Shown piece by piece: positions 13,901 through 26,417 of a DNA stretch of 64,000 bases. The notes beneath the pieces were generated by a model. The model was not told where the DNA came from, ran no database searches, and saw only the letters and a program-made list of their open reading frames with translations. Position numbers and translations under genes: made by a program. How positions within the stretch are numbered: position 1 is the first letter of the stretch; each line of letters opens with the position of its first letter. The DNA is from Brachypodius melanocephalos (Eukaryota; Chordata; Aves; Passeriformes; Pycnonotidae), in the NCBI GenBank assembly GCA_013398615.1, contig VZSR01001685.1, positions 32,279,141 through 32,343,140 of the forward strand, given 5' to 3'.

Positions 13901-14304
13901 ATATGGACACTCTAACGTTGCAGGTTTTTCTGATTAATGCTTTCACTCACTGATGTGTCACTCTAAAATACTTAACAACACCACAGTTTGTTGTAAGAGG
14001 GTAGAAATGAGGCACTTAGAGGTTTTTGCACGGGGAGAGAAGAGTGTGATATTTTATGACAGGATGCAAAAGAATAGAATTCATCTGCTGAAGGGTCTGG
14101 AGGCAAGGTATTTCTGATTAGTCAGATAGTGATGTCCTCTCTCTTTAGATTGCCAGAACAAAAAAACCTTACTATTGAAGAAAGGTTACGTATTTTGGGA
14201 TAATCTGTGATTTAGCATTCATTCCACTGCCATAAAATGACGTAACCCTCGGTAGGGAGGAATGCAGTGAGGGGGTTAAGCACAAGAGCAGTTTGTCCTT
14301 CCTG
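6511..14304. other. Non-coding upstream block, no gene recognised
   Basis: Contains the poly-T gap at 10836-10964 and otherwise unremarkable AT-rich sequence. The longest frames (about 100 codons) lack family resemblance. No CpG island or promoter cluster is apparent. Confidence 0.65.
10836..10964. other. Assembly gap (79 N, 10856-10934) inside a poly-T tract
   Basis: The unknown bases are preceded by a 20-base T-rich run and followed by 30 T. The gap therefore sits in a long homopolymer, where sequencing usually fails. True length and content are unknown; nothing nearby suggests a gene. Confidence 0.97.
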
Positions 14305-14420
14305 AGCAAGGTCCTGAGCAACTTGATCTGGCTTTGAAGTTATCCATTTTTTGAGGAAGTGTTTGGATGAGATGGCCTTCAGGTGTCCCTCCCCTCTTAA
14401 ATTATTCTATGCTTCTAAGG
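14305..14420 (+). repeat. CR1 LINE 3'-end remnant
   Basis: GAGCAAGGTCCTGAGCAACT, TGGATGAGATGGCCTTCAGG, a TGTCCCTCCC block and TTAAATTATTCTATGCTTCT match the end of a sense CR1 copy, with a large divergence or deletion in the middle. The TATTCTATG end is the best-preserved part. Confidence 0.7.
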
Positions 14421-17400
14421 ATATCTGGAGATAAAATCCTTCTGGAATGCTTATTTCATGATGCTAGTTCCCAAATCATTCTCCCATGAGACAATCCATA
14501 ATAACTGAGCACCCAAATGTTGAGTGGTTGATGGCATTATGTTCATTCAGGTAAATGGTAACTTGATGGGTTGCACTTCTTGAACAGAGTTACATTTTGG
14601 ACCTATCTGCTGTTTAACTCACAAGACTGTTGCACCTGAATTCCAGGGAAGACAGAACCCTGTCATGGGAGGTGTTAAGGAAACATTCCTGTCTGGCCAT
14701 GCAGGAGTTACTCAAACAGTCACAGTCCCATCACCTGAGCTGGGACCAAGGTCCCTTCACAGAAGGAGGCCCCAGTGACCCGATGAGTGCCCTGCATGAT
14801 GCCCCACACTCACATACTCCAACCAGGTTATACAACTGGCTCCACCCTAGGTTTCCCATATCAGAGTCTCAGGCCTCTGGATCCCTAAAGTAATTTAATC
14901 ATGGTGCAACAACAGAATAACAGCTTGTGCCAAGAAGTGGAGCCTGAGTAAAAGACTCCCTGGGGCTTTAATAACCTTACTTTAGGTGTGCAACATTCTG
15001 GGACCCTCCTGTCCATTCATTGCTGTGTCTCTTAGTGTCAGGTCACCTGGCTGGTGCCACAGGTCCCCTGCCCTTTGCAGTTCATGGCCTCTTGCCATGG
15101 GCTCGTGCCACCCAGAGCTCAGTTAGCCCCTGGCACTGCAGCTGCACCCTGAGCTGCCTGCGCTGACTGCATTCTTCAACAGGAGCTCGGGTTTGGCCCT
15201 CCCAGCTGCATCTGTGCCTCAGTGTCCCACAGCCTCTGGTGGGCCAGGGCTCAGCTCCATCACTCACAGATCAGGCCTGAGACATGAGAATGGATGTTCT
15301 TCAAGATGTGCTTAAATGCTCAGTGTGCCCTGCTTTGAAACAAAAGGATGCCCGGAGTGAGCAGAGACCTTGAACCTCCTTTTCTGGAGGTCAAGGCTAG
15401 AACTGAAACCAGTGAAGATCTGCTTCTGTGGTGTGGTTACCCCATTCCACAGGCTGCTGGGCACCCACCAGTCAATAAGTTATGCAAGAGAAGGGGTCAC
15501 TTCAGTTTGAAATTTTTGGTTTCCTAAGTTGAAAAGTTCTCCTTTATTTGTGTGGCTTATAGGCTGGTTTGTGCACTCAATAATCAGGAAATCTGGTTTA
15601 CCGTGTCTGTCGTAACATTTGGTTAAGTGAAATAATATGAAGAAACCAATGCCTGTGATTTAAATATTTTTTCAGCATGTGTTTTTGATGTTGAAACCTT
15701 AAACAGCATTGAAACCTCTTGCACAGACAAATCTGTGTCAAGGGTAAGGGGTCACCACAAAATACTCTGTTAAATGCCAGTGTCTGTGTATATAGATTTA
15801 TATATTTTGGCTATCAAGATGTGTTCTCAAATTTAAGAGTTCTTAAATCTGTTTCTAGTCCATTCTGTGACATTCTTTTAAAACCCAATATAAAAAGAAA
15901 AAAATAAGCTCTCTTTTACTAATTTGAAGGTAACCTCCAAACAGCTGCTAGAAACAACCTTAAAAGGAAGTGAAAAATTACATTTTCATTACAGATATTT
16001 TTCATAAGAAGTGGACATTACTATGTTTCTTATTGTCATTTTAGATATGCTAAAATTATCTAATATAACTTGCTAATTTTTTAAAAAATTTTGATTAGCA
16101 CCTGTATGGCAATTTATTAGCAGACAGCTGTAAGGATCTCATCAGGAACAGAGTTTAAGAGGATGGTTACATTATTACATTAATTTTTTGGCCCGTTCTC
16201 CCTTTACCACTCATTAGACATGCTCAGAGCAGACTGTGCCTGAACGTTCTGAGCTCCCGTGGTTCAGTACCTTGCTAGTCAATCACTTGACCTCCTGCCT
16301 GAAATTTCTCCCCAGTGAACTCATTTGAAATGTAGTAAGTAAACCTTTTTTTTTTTTTTGATGCTACAGATATCTGATTTTCAACTAACTGTGTTAATAA
16401 ACTATACAGTTAATATTATCCAGTTCAAACCCCATCATGTCACAACACAGCATCAGATGGGAACAGTGCTCTTGCATCCTGCAATAGCCAAAGGTAAATA
16501 CCAAGCGAAGCCGCTCGATGTCAGTGTTGCTTCACCGAGTTTTGCCTAGCACAGCATCCTGAAAAGTGCTGAAAAGCCCATTTAGAGAGATGTTTAAGTA
16601 GAGCCCAAGCCTTTTGAGCCATGTGTGGCTCCTGTGTTGCCTCGATGTTACTGTCCCCGTAGTCTCATAAGTATTCTGTATGATGAGGGGATGGAGATTA
16701 TAGCTTTTTGTGTTTTGTGAAGGGTAAGAATCATACCTTTGTCAGTTTAGACCCACATTCAAGTAATAGGTGACTGAAATCAGTACCTTTGAAGTAAATT
16801 ATTACTGAAAATGCATTGCACCCTACCGTGGGAGACAAATTGGCAAGCTTTGGAATTCGTGAATTTTGTCTGGCTTTGATGCAGCAGAATTTCAGAGGGG
16901 AAAGTTGTTTAAATATCAGTAATAAGTGATTTGCATACTTACACATATGCTTCTTCTCTGCCTAGTGTTGTGGTTTAACCCAGGTTTATGTAATACATGT
17001 GGTTGATAACCTACTTTTTTACAAATTCTCAAAATTCAGGAATGCTGTTTTGAACAGTGTGGATTTCTATCACTGTTTTTGAGTTGTTGCATTTGTCAGC
17101 ACTCTGTTCTAATTCCAGTAGCTTGTATAATATTCCCATATGCTGTGTTCTGCAATATATGAACTGCATAATTTGGTCTCTCTAAATTAGTTCCTATCAC
17201 CCCCTTTTTAAAATTTGACTTTCATTCCTATCCAGTTGTGCTTTGTCAAAATACTTAACATTTTTTGTAGCATTTGTCTAGGAATTTTAACCATAGTTGC
17301 TAAAGATACAAGCTTTATGTGACCAAGATTTTAGCCTGTCTTATTTTCCTAAGTCTTTCATTTAGTATCACCTTAATCCTTTAGCCATACTTAACTTATA

Positions 17401-17799
17401 TGTCAGAAATAGAGCAGTACCAAAACTGAGTTCATAAAAATTTTTTGTCAGGATAGAGGAAAAGGATGAACAGGAATTAGTTTCTCCACAGAACAGAAAG
17501 ATGAGGAAAGCTCAGCCATTACGTATTCATTATATATTAAGATCTAAAACATATATATGTGTTTTTGCCAGTGGCCAGCCAGAAAGGTGTGTGTCACTTT
17601 GAATTAATGATAGCACATACTTCCCTTTACCCAGTGGTGGTGGAAGGGAGAACTTAGGAAGTGAGTTGGATGCTCTGGATATTCTTGGGGAGCAAGTGAT
17701 TCACATCAGCAGGAGCACAGTTCACACTGGATATTTGCAGATATTTAGTTAAGTGATCTGTCTTCCTGAGAAGACTTACAAAGAGCAAGTCACACTGCA
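14421..17799. other. Non-coding upstream block with a GC-richer patch at 14630-15290
   Basis: The patch is visibly richer in G and C than its surroundings but CpG-poor, and its open frames on both strands have no recognisable content. The remainder is AT-rich. A T12 tract lies at about 16348-16360. Confidence 0.6.
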
Positions 17800-17940
17800 G
17801 AATCACAGTGATTAAGGTTGGAAGGGAGCACAGTGGGTCACCTGGTCCAACCTCCCTGCGCAAGCAAGGTCATCCCAGAGCACACATGGATTGTGTCCAG
17901 ATGGTTCTTGAATATCTCCAGTGAGGGAGACTCCACAGTA
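17800..17940 (-). repeat. CR1 LINE 3'-end fragment, antisense
   Basis: GAATCACAGTGATTAAGGTTGGAAGGGAGC is the reverse complement of the CR1 terminus. It is followed by ACCTGGTCCAACCTCCCTGC, GCAAGCAAGGTCATC, GGATTGTGTCCAGATGGTTC, TTGAATATCTCCAG and GGAGACTCCACAG. All blocks are in the expected order, so this is a confident, moderately diverged copy. Confidence 0.9.
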
Positions 17941-20900
17941 TGTTCCATTATTTCTATCTATGCCTGTCTTAGGTGTGAATAACTTAATTTAAGGTCTATG
18001 AGCATATGTATACGTAAGTACAGTTTTTGAACTTTCCTGCCAGTTATGTGAAGTCTAAAAGCAGTTCTCATACAAGAATCAAAAGATATCCTACAAAATC
18101 TGCTTCCATTTGAAGAGGAGTTTAGGGGTTCTCTGTCCAAGTTTGTCAGAGATATTTCCTTTTGAAGTCTAAATTGGAGTGAGGTGTTGGATTTTTATCT
18201 TTTTTTAATCCTTTGAGGCCAGAGAATCAAACCTCCTTTCTTCACATATCCACCATGTATGTAAACTTCTCATACATGCAAATGTTAGAGGACCTGATGA
18301 AAATACAGACTGCCCCCATAGAGATTACCCCATTTGTTTTTGAAACCTGCTGTAAATCAGGTTTTAAAAGCCCACCATATCCTATCTATGATGTAATAAA
18401 TATCTCCTTCTATATACCACCTGTATTCTAGTTTTTGACTTATGGTAATTATCTTTTTAGCATTCTACATAAATATTCTACTAGAATTATATTTTATGCA
18501 TTTCCAGAGCAAACAAACAAACAACAATGTAATCACTTGAAGATAGGTTTTACTTATATAAGATTATCAAAAAGCTAATTCTGAGCCATCTAATATTATA
18601 AGTGTGTGTGAATACACTGACTTAAACATACAAAACTGAAGGTTTCTCGTGCTTATCCTTTGATGTTCGAGAAAATGAAGTTTTATTCACTTGCTTCAGA
18701 GCAGGAGATGGTCTCATAGTCCTGATAGCTCAGGTACATTATGATACAATTCAACCTATGAAAAGCCTGCATAGTCTAGGAGTGTGCAGATTAAAGATTT
18801 ATAACTAATGAGAAACAGCTGATGGGAAAACTTTAATCATTGTGTGTGTGATACAACACGTTTCCATTAGGATACTGATGTGTTCTAGGAAAGTGGAGGG
18901 GGTTTTTATGTTTCTTTAAGATTCAAAGGTTGTAATATTGTGTAGTGAGGTATTCATGGTATATACAAGGTATATACAAGGAGCTTGTTATACATACCTA
19001 TACACCAGTTTTCCCTTAAAAATGTTGATTTCTTTGGGGGTTTGTAACTGAAATGTTGCTTTGTGTCGTAGCTAACTTAGGGTATTTATTAATTCCAGAG
19101 TTACAATGAAAAATCTATTTCAATAGTGATGGCATTATCAACTTCGGATTTTTGGGTGATGCAGTTTTTTGCTTATCAAAATAATTGTTGCAGTGAAACA
19201 AAGTTTCCACAAAAATTCCACAACAGCTGTAGGATATTTGCCCTCGTGCATGCACACACACAGAGTTGGTGTGCACACACCCATCCCTTGTTGGTGGGGC
19301 ACAAAAGTCTGTTGATAATGGAAATCCTACATGTTCAGATACTAATCTGGGATTGATGAAAACTTGTCCAATTTAACTGACTCTGCAATTAGGAGGTGGA
19401 AAAATCTCAATAATGGACTCTCAAACATCATCAGCATTGTGGTGCAAAGAATAGAGAACATGTTCTTGTGTGTTTAGTGGTGATTCTTTGGTTTCCTAAT
19501 TTGTTTTTTTTTTTTTGTCTGTTTTAGAATACTCAGAGTTTCTAGTATACAATGATTAAAAAAGGCTAGGCTCTCTTACACATGTACCTATATTTGAGTG
19601 TGTTTTTGCACATGGATATTTATGTGTAGAAATGTATTTTGATTTTTATTTCATGGTAAATACTTTTATAGTTAGAGGTACTAAACATTTCATCAGAACT
19701 AAGCAGCACCTGACTGCTGAGTAGCTCTTGCTGTAGCTGTGAGGACTCCTGTCCACTTCTGACTACTGAAAGAAGGAAAATATTTGCATTGTGAAACACT
19801 TGGCAGACATAAATGCTTCAATTATGAAGTCCTTGAACTTTACTTTCAAGTTAAAAAAACAGAGAAAACAAAAAACACAAGCCACAAATAGAAAAAAGGA
19901 AAGAATTGATGCTTAGAGGTTTATTCTAATGAACAGAAATAAGATTACCTTTCTTTAAAAAGTGTATGTTGTTAATGGGTGGGCAGGGCAGAAAATAAGT
20001 ATGCCAGGAATAGTTAAAAGTAAGGGTCTGTCTCAAGCTAAGAAATTCTTTCTTTCTCTTCCTCTTTTCTTTTTACCTTTGCAATGCTATGGGACACAGT
20101 TGGTGACATCAACAGAATGTCACTCAGTAGAATGAACTGATGCATTTGTCTTTGTGCCAGTCTACCTGTTGCATCTGGAAGCAGTCTCATTTTTCTAAAG
20201 TTGTATTGGAATGGAAAATTCCGCAGTTTTATTTGCCTTGATCTAAACAACAAAGTGTAAATTAATTTGTATTTTAAAACTGGAAATATATAAAAAATAC
20301 ATTTATTTTTATTGCTTAATGCAGAGCAGTGATTAGGAAGACCCTTCAGCCATATGATGGATCTTGCATTTCAACTTAAATTTCTTTGCCATCCAGAGAT
20401 ACAGAAAACTTAGAGGAAAGCTTACTGTGTCCTTGCTCCATATCAGTCAAGGCATTAAAATGCCTGAACATTTAAAGCTCTTCCATGCCCTTATCACTTT
20501 GTGTCTGAGCACTTTGTATCGTACACAAGGTGCATGACATTATTACAAGAACAAATGTTACTTGGTGAACTGTTTGTGCTGCGAGAGCCTTTGCTGAGCG
20601 GACAGCCAAGAGCAGAAAGGACTAGCTTTGAACAAGAAGGATTGTCACAAGTATTTTTGGCACTGCCCATGTGAAGCTGGTACCTTGCAGTCCCTCGCTG
20701 CACATTGAGCTTGTTACTCTTAAGTTTGAGGTTTCAGCCTCAAGAGAGAGTCTGTGTATGTTTCCAGTAGGACTTATTGCTACCTGATGTTCTGCATTTG
20801 CTACATAAATAAGCTTTTTGCTGTCATTTGGAAGAAGAAATGCTGATGGAGAAAGACAAGTCTCCTAACACGAGCTTTACTGAGGTCTTAATGCCTTCTG

Positions 20901-21303
20901 CCTGTGGCCAGGAAAGCTCCCCCCAGGAGAGACAAGGCTGCTCTCCCGGGCTTGGCAGGGAGATGCCTGCTCTGCTGGGCACTTCTTGCTCAGATTAGCA
21001 TAGCCCAGCCTATATCACACACACACACCCAGTAATACCTCATTTTGCCACTGGAATGAGGCCAAAAGCACAAGCATTACAGGGATATAAAGCGGGAAGT
21101 TACTGGAAAGAATCACAAACTAACATGAGACTAGACCAAATTTTTGCAAACAGCAGAAAATGTGATCTTTGTCGTAGACAGTTCTTGCATTTAATGTAGC
21201 TGTTTATATGATTGAAGCACTAAATAAGTGTTTTCATTGAGCACAGTTACAGAGCAGCTGCAGAAATCTTAAGTGCTTCTGTTCATTTTTTTTTTCTCTG
21301 TAG
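17941..21303. other. Sequence immediately upstream of the SLC26A7 start exon
   Basis: Because the start-codon exon begins at a splice acceptor, at least the 3' part of this stretch should be SLC26A7 intron 1. I could not identify the upstream untranslated exon, a CpG island or a TATA-type promoter. A short CA run is at 21019-21028. Confidence 0.65.
18958..18981. repeat. 11-bp direct repeat (GGTATATACAA) x2
   Basis: GGTATATACAA occurs twice back to back, followed by GG. Small local duplication in the upstream non-coding region. Confidence 0.85.
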
Positions 21304-21601
21304 TTTGGAACCGAAATATCTCAGAAGAAAACTGGAGACTGACAAAGATCAGGGTGATTGCTCAGCTGTGCGCCCTCCTGACAGAGGCACTGCTTTTGTG
21401 GGGTAGGAATGATGACAGGGGCAGAAAGGAAAAGAAGCACAGTCCGGAGGAAAATCCAGGCTGTTCGCTTTGAAGATATCCAAGGCTGGTGTATGAGAAG
21501 GCTGCCTATCTTGAAATGGGTGCCTGAATACAACTGGAAGGAAAATTTGGTTCCTGATACAGTTTCTGGGATGATGCTAGCCATCCAACAGGTGACTCAA
21601 G
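21304..21601 (+). CDS. SLC26A7: SLC26A7 start-codon exon: 5'UTR plus residues 1-63 (and first base of codon 64)
   Basis: A long T tract ending in TCTCTGTAG provides the acceptor, so the exon begins at 21304 and an upstream untranslated exon must exist. The 5'UTR part (21304-21408) contains no ATG, and an in-frame TGA sits at 21379. Two ATGs are adjacent, at 21409 and 21412; the second matches the start of the human protein (MTGA...) and I number from it. Residues 1-25 are a basic, poorly conserved cytosolic tail. The stretch around residues 26-47 (WCMRRLPILKWVPEY) leads into the family's conserved DTVSG motif at 49-53 at the start of TM1. The exon ends after the first base of codon 64 (CAA G) with donor GTACAG, a moderate 5' splice site. 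Confidence 0.95.
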
Positions 21602-24102
21602 GTACAGTTAAATAATTTCAGATTAATATTTTAAGTTTGTCTGGTCATATCTAATGTCGATTGAATCTAAATAAAATATAAGGAAAAATATATAGTCTTA
21701 ATTCATTTATAGGGTGGAAGTGCAATGTGGATAGAAATGCATTGTGATATTGTTGCATTGTGAGAATTTCTGTGGAACTTTACAGTTTATCTCATACCTT
21801 TGACAATTTTTTAAACATTTAATATGGAAGGTGAGAGAGCAGTACCTCTATTCATACAGCATATGGCTATATACAAAATTTTATCAGTTAAATTACCACC
21901 TTTTTCCCTATTTCACATGGAAAAGAAAATATAGCTAAGTGATAATTGCAATCTAAGATATGCTATTCTGGAAGAAACATGTACATGATACTATTATCTG
22001 TAAAATCCCAAAACACAGCAGGAAAAATTCACAATTTTCTGTGCATAAAGATTGTTCCTGCCAGAGACATTATCCAGGGAGAGGATCCATAGTTTGTAAG
22101 CCGATTTAATGCTGTATGGCATTACCTACCACACCTCTTTTCAGGCAGCAATACAAAGTGGGGGTGGAGCTAGACTCCATTTTACAGCTTAAGGGAAAAA
22201 AAAGGAGAAAATAAAAGGAAGCAAAAGGAAAAGCTTCTCAAACCCTTCACAATGACCTGCAGAAACTTTAAGTTCCAGTCATCTTGCTTAGTAAAGTGAT
22301 TGCTACGAGGAAATAAATGCTTTTGTCAGTTTTTGATGTGTCTTTGATAGTGTCACCTTTTTATGACAATATCTTACACTTGTCTCAGACAAATCACAGC
22401 TTCTTATCTCAGATGGACTTTAACTCCTTCCTACATGTGAATGACATGCATTGTTTCCTAACAGTCTTCCATATTAACTATGCTTAACTATCATTCATGT
22501 TGTTAAATTATAAACACTCCTTTAATTGAATTATGCTGGAACTGGAAACAACTGATTTGTGTAAGTATTTGTGCTTTTAAAGTAATTAGGAACATCTGCA
22601 TTGGCATGATTTAAGAACCTTAATACCGTAACTCTGCAAAGTATCCAATTTCACTGGTATGTGTGTATACAACAATTGTAATTAAAATGCTGCTAATAAC
22701 AATGTGTTGAAATTCATCAAAAATGCTATGTTAAACAGCACTTCTGCAGTGTTGGTAGGTTTAGCCAGGATTTTCATATTTGATTCTTGTACCAAGGAGT
22801 TGTTTATTGTAACAGATAAATTTAAGAAGACCCAGTGGAGACAGAAAATAAATATTTCTATTTTCTAGATTATTTTAAGTACTCTAGAAGCAATTTTATC
22901 CTTATTTTATGCCGTTTAAAAAGAAATACTTTGAAACTTCTGATCAGTTTTTTTCTTTCTCTGCTTGCTGCTTCTCAAGATTTTGGAATGATTTTGGGGG
23001 ATGAAATAGGAAGAGAGTTGAAGACAAGAGCATTTCATCATCTTTGTAGTACTTTAATTTGCATACAAATATAAGCTCTTTCCTTAGTGTTGTAAGCATT
23101 CCAGTTACCAGAACTACCCTAATATTTTCACAGGAAGACTTATGCATGAAAAGGAGTTCCATTTATTATATAGCACAAAGCAGAAAAACCCAAATTTTGA
23201 GAGGCCCTATTGTGACAGTTTTCTTCCATCCACAAGATAAACCAAGAAATTCTGTAATGAAATGCAAGGCAGAAGTTCTAGTAATTGTAGGAGAAAAGGT
23301 AACTGGTGATAATTGACTTACTGACCATGGTGTCAGCCTCAGCAACAGGTTTAAGCAAATTCAAGTATATGGAAATAAACCTGAGTTTTGGAAGTATTTG
23401 CAAAAATGTACAGTTGTATTTGTATGCAACAGTTTTCTGAGTGATGAAAGCTGCAGCTTCCAGGGTGGAGTGCAGTCCAGCAGCTTGAGAATAATTAAGA
23501 AAGGCCTTCCAAATGAGCTGTGTTTTTCACACTTTCCTTCTGTGGGATTTCTTACTCATCTGGCATTGGTCATATTCAGACTATTCCGGTTGGCAACTGC
23601 TCTCATCTGGTGTAATGTGTTTGTGTTCCAGTTTCTAATCTAAATTTTAGATAAAAATTGCTGTTTCTCTTTGTATAGTAAGGAAGAAAAGATGAAAGTC
23701 ACTGTCCTTACTGTGTCATGGTGAAAGCAACAAAACTGTGCTGGGGAAGAGGAGACTGAGGGATGTAGTGAGATGGAAAGTAAAGGCATGGGATTTTCTT
23801 GGTGTGTTGCTGGGCATTTGTGATGAAAGAGTCATTGCAGAAACCAAGCAGCCATCCTGAAAATGTTCCTAGAGTTGTTTCATTATCTGCTGAAAATAAT
23901 ACATAAATATCAATTCAGAAGTCCCAAAATTCAATGCTCTTTACCTATTGAGACAATACTTGTGTTGTCTCTGTATGAATCCCCTAGTTTTAGAGTCCTT
24001 TATCTACTTCTACAGAATATGGAGAAAGAAATGTCAAAGATAATTATGTTTCTAAAATTTTTATGGAAATATCACGTAGGAAAAAGACCCTACAAGTTCT
24101 AA

Positions 24103-24221
24103 CCAAAAAAAANNNNNNNNNNNNNNNNNNNNNNNNNNNNNNNNNNNNNNNNNNNNNNNNNNNNNNNNNNNNNNNNNNNNNNNNNNNNNNNNNNNNNNNN
24201 NNNNNNNNNNNNNNNNNNNNN
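24103..24221. other. Assembly gap (109 N, 24113-24221) after an A run, intron 2
   Basis: A run of about nine A precedes the gap and AACCCTTTC follows it. It lies within SLC26A7 intron 2, more than 2 kb from the nearest exon, so it does not affect the gene model. Frames reported across it are meaningless. Confidence 0.97.
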
Positions 24222-24909
24222 AACCCTTTCAGATACACCAATTGGTGCAAAGGTCCAGCTGGACTTGCAGTCTCAGTCTGCAAAGCCAGTCACAAGTCAA
24301 AACCAATAAAGGAAATCAGGCTTCATCAGTTACAGCTATTTAATTTTCATTCCAAATGTAATTTGATAATGCTGACATAGAATCCTTATTCTTACTTTGA
24401 TACCAAAGGTTGAAAAAAATAATCTTCGAATCTAAAATGAACATCGTGATACAGTCTTGAAGTTTGCTATATACTGTAATAGGAAGTTAAGAAATTTGAG
24501 CTTTTATGTTTTGGTAATCACTACATAATTTGTCTCAAAAACTTCTCAAAACTCTGTTATTGATAAACCAGAGCAAAGTGTCTCTAACAAAATAAATCCC
24601 TAGTTTTTTTGTTAAATTAGCATTCACTGCTCTCTTCCCTTTCCCTTTAAAACTTGTTAATACCCCATCAACAGTCATCCTATGAAGAATCATCTTTCCA
24701 TTTAATTCTGTATCCCTCATCCTTGCAAGCAAATTCAATTGCCAGATCCATGTGGATGTCCCATAAAGGCCTAACCTTCTTTTTCCTTTCTGAATTGAAA
24801 TCATGCTAATACAAACATGGGTCTGTTGTGCAGGTAAGTAGCTCTCAGCAAGCTGCTTTTTTGTTCTGCACTGGTAAATGAAGAGTTAGTGGATAAGAGT
24901 TAATGAACA

Positions 24910-25356
24910 TTAGGTTATCAGAGAGCACCCAAAGAAAGGCAACGAGGATGATGAAGGGTCTTGAGGGGAAGCTAAATGAGGAGCAGCAGAGATCACTTAG
25001 TTTGTTCAGCCTGGAGAAGAGGAGACTGAGGGAAACCTCAACATGCTTATGGAGGGGAGGTGGAGGGGCAGGAACTGATCTCTTTGTGACCAGTGACAGG
25101 ACTGGAGGAAACCGAGTCAGGAGGGATTTATGTTGTATATCAGGAAAAGGTTCTTCACCCAGAGAGTGTTTGGGCACTGGAACAGGCTCCACAGAGAAGA
25201 GGTCACACCATGAAGTCTGACAGAGTTCAAGAAGTGTTTGGACAATGCTCTCAGGCACATGGTTTGACTTTTGGGGTGTCCTCTGTAGGGCCAGGATGTT
25301 TGACTTGATGATCTTTAGAGATCCCTTCCAACTCAGTTTATTCTGTGCTTGTGAGA
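24910..25356 (+). repeat. Well-preserved CR1 LINE 3' end in intron 2
   Basis: About 450 bases of sense CR1 3' region with blocks in canonical order: AAAGAAAGGCAACGAGGATG, TTCAGCCTGGAGAAGAGGAG, AACTGATCTCTTTGTGACCA, AGGAAAAGGTTCTTCACCCA, GGGCACTGGAACAGGCTCC, TTCAAGAAGTGTTTGGACAA, TGCTCTCAGGCACATGG, TTGACTTGATGATCTTTAG and GATCCCTTCCAACTCAG, ending near TTATTCTGTG. It is the least decayed CR1 copy in the window and lies in the same orientation as SLC26A7. Open frames crossing it on either strand (up to 137 codons) are artefacts of the repeat. Confidence 0.93.
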
Positions 25357-26397
25357 GGTGGTGAATGACTGCATTTACATCACTTTTTTTTCTTTTCTTT
25401 CATTCACTTATTAAGTTGTCTGTCTTGACTGACAAGTTTTCTCACTTCTGATTTCTTGATTCTCTTCTGCATCCTTTAAGGAGGAGTGAGTGGCTGGCTG
25501 GGTACTTGACTGCTGGCTAGAATCAACCCACCACAGGTATAGCGAGGAGGGCTCTCAGCTTAGTATACATTTTTGATTATAAACTGCAACACACAGGCAT
25601 GATTCCTCTGACTACATCTAACCATCTGCTTTGCTAAGGTTGATTAATTATATTAATAAGGTTTCCTCTGAGTGTAACAGGGGTGCTGTCACACTCTGAG
25701 TGTAACACTGCTCGCGTGTAGACACTGATGAGGCAGACATCAAAGTTTAGGTGTCTGAACCATTATATCCATGGCATTGTGAGTAATAAAGAGTTCATGT
25801 TTAACATTTCAGGATTAAAGGCAGGTCTTACTGTTTTCTTTTCTGTAATTCATCCATTGACCTGTCACAATAGAATTATTTGTGGGGGGGGGGGGTTTGT
25901 GTGGCATGGTCACCCCATACTCATATAAGAACAATATTTTGATCAGCCTGGGTCTGATTTTTTCTTGGTTTCCTTACATGATAAAATTAAGCTGCATTAT
26001 GATGCAGTCTTTCCATGTAGCTAAATTTCATAAAACTGTCATGTTTTTTCTGTAGCCTTCAGAACATGTGCTATAGTCCCATCATATCTCTTCAGAATGC
26101 AGCTGCTTAGCTTATTTTCACAGTGGTAACTTTTATTGCACCAAGCAAATTATTTGTCTTTACTTTCAAGGCCTTTCATATGTGACCTGATATTATTTAT
26201 TCATTACCAAGCTCTTGATCCATGTACCATTAATCCACTTTGTTATCCTTCTTTATTCAGCCTTGTCTTTTCAAATAAACAGCTTTTTGCCTCAGGATTT
26301 ACATTTTGCATTGTATATTCTTTGGTAGTCCATACTTTAGTATTTTGCTATTTAGAATGTGGGCTTTGGGGTTTGTTTTCTCTTTGTTTTCTGGTGG

Positions 26398-26417
26398 TTT
26401 TTTTTTTTTTTTTTTTT
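26398..26417. repeat. T20 homopolymer, intron 2
   Basis: Twenty consecutive T after TTCTGGTGG. Plain homopolymer; no acceptor AG follows within a typical distance that leads into recognisable coding sequence. Confidence 0.9.

Noticed and set aside
14630..15290. GC-richer patch with open frames on both strands, considered as a gene fragment or CpG island
   Set aside because: CpG is scarce, the frames have no familiar motif, and no splice sites or promoter features stand out.
16968..17010. TGTTGTGGTTTAACCC-like start resembling the edge of a passerine ERV LTR
   Set aside because: Only about 16 bases fit; no LTR body, polyadenylation signal, matching right end or internal retroviral sequence follows.
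24044..24380. Frames of about 80-105 codons across the second assembly gap
   Set aside because: About a third of the residues are unknown bases; no recognisable sequence on either side.
24845..25258. 137-codon open frame on the minus strand and 105-codon frame on the plus strand
   Set aside because: Both lie in the CR1 3' end at 24910-25356, which explains the low stop density; neither encodes the CR1 proteins.
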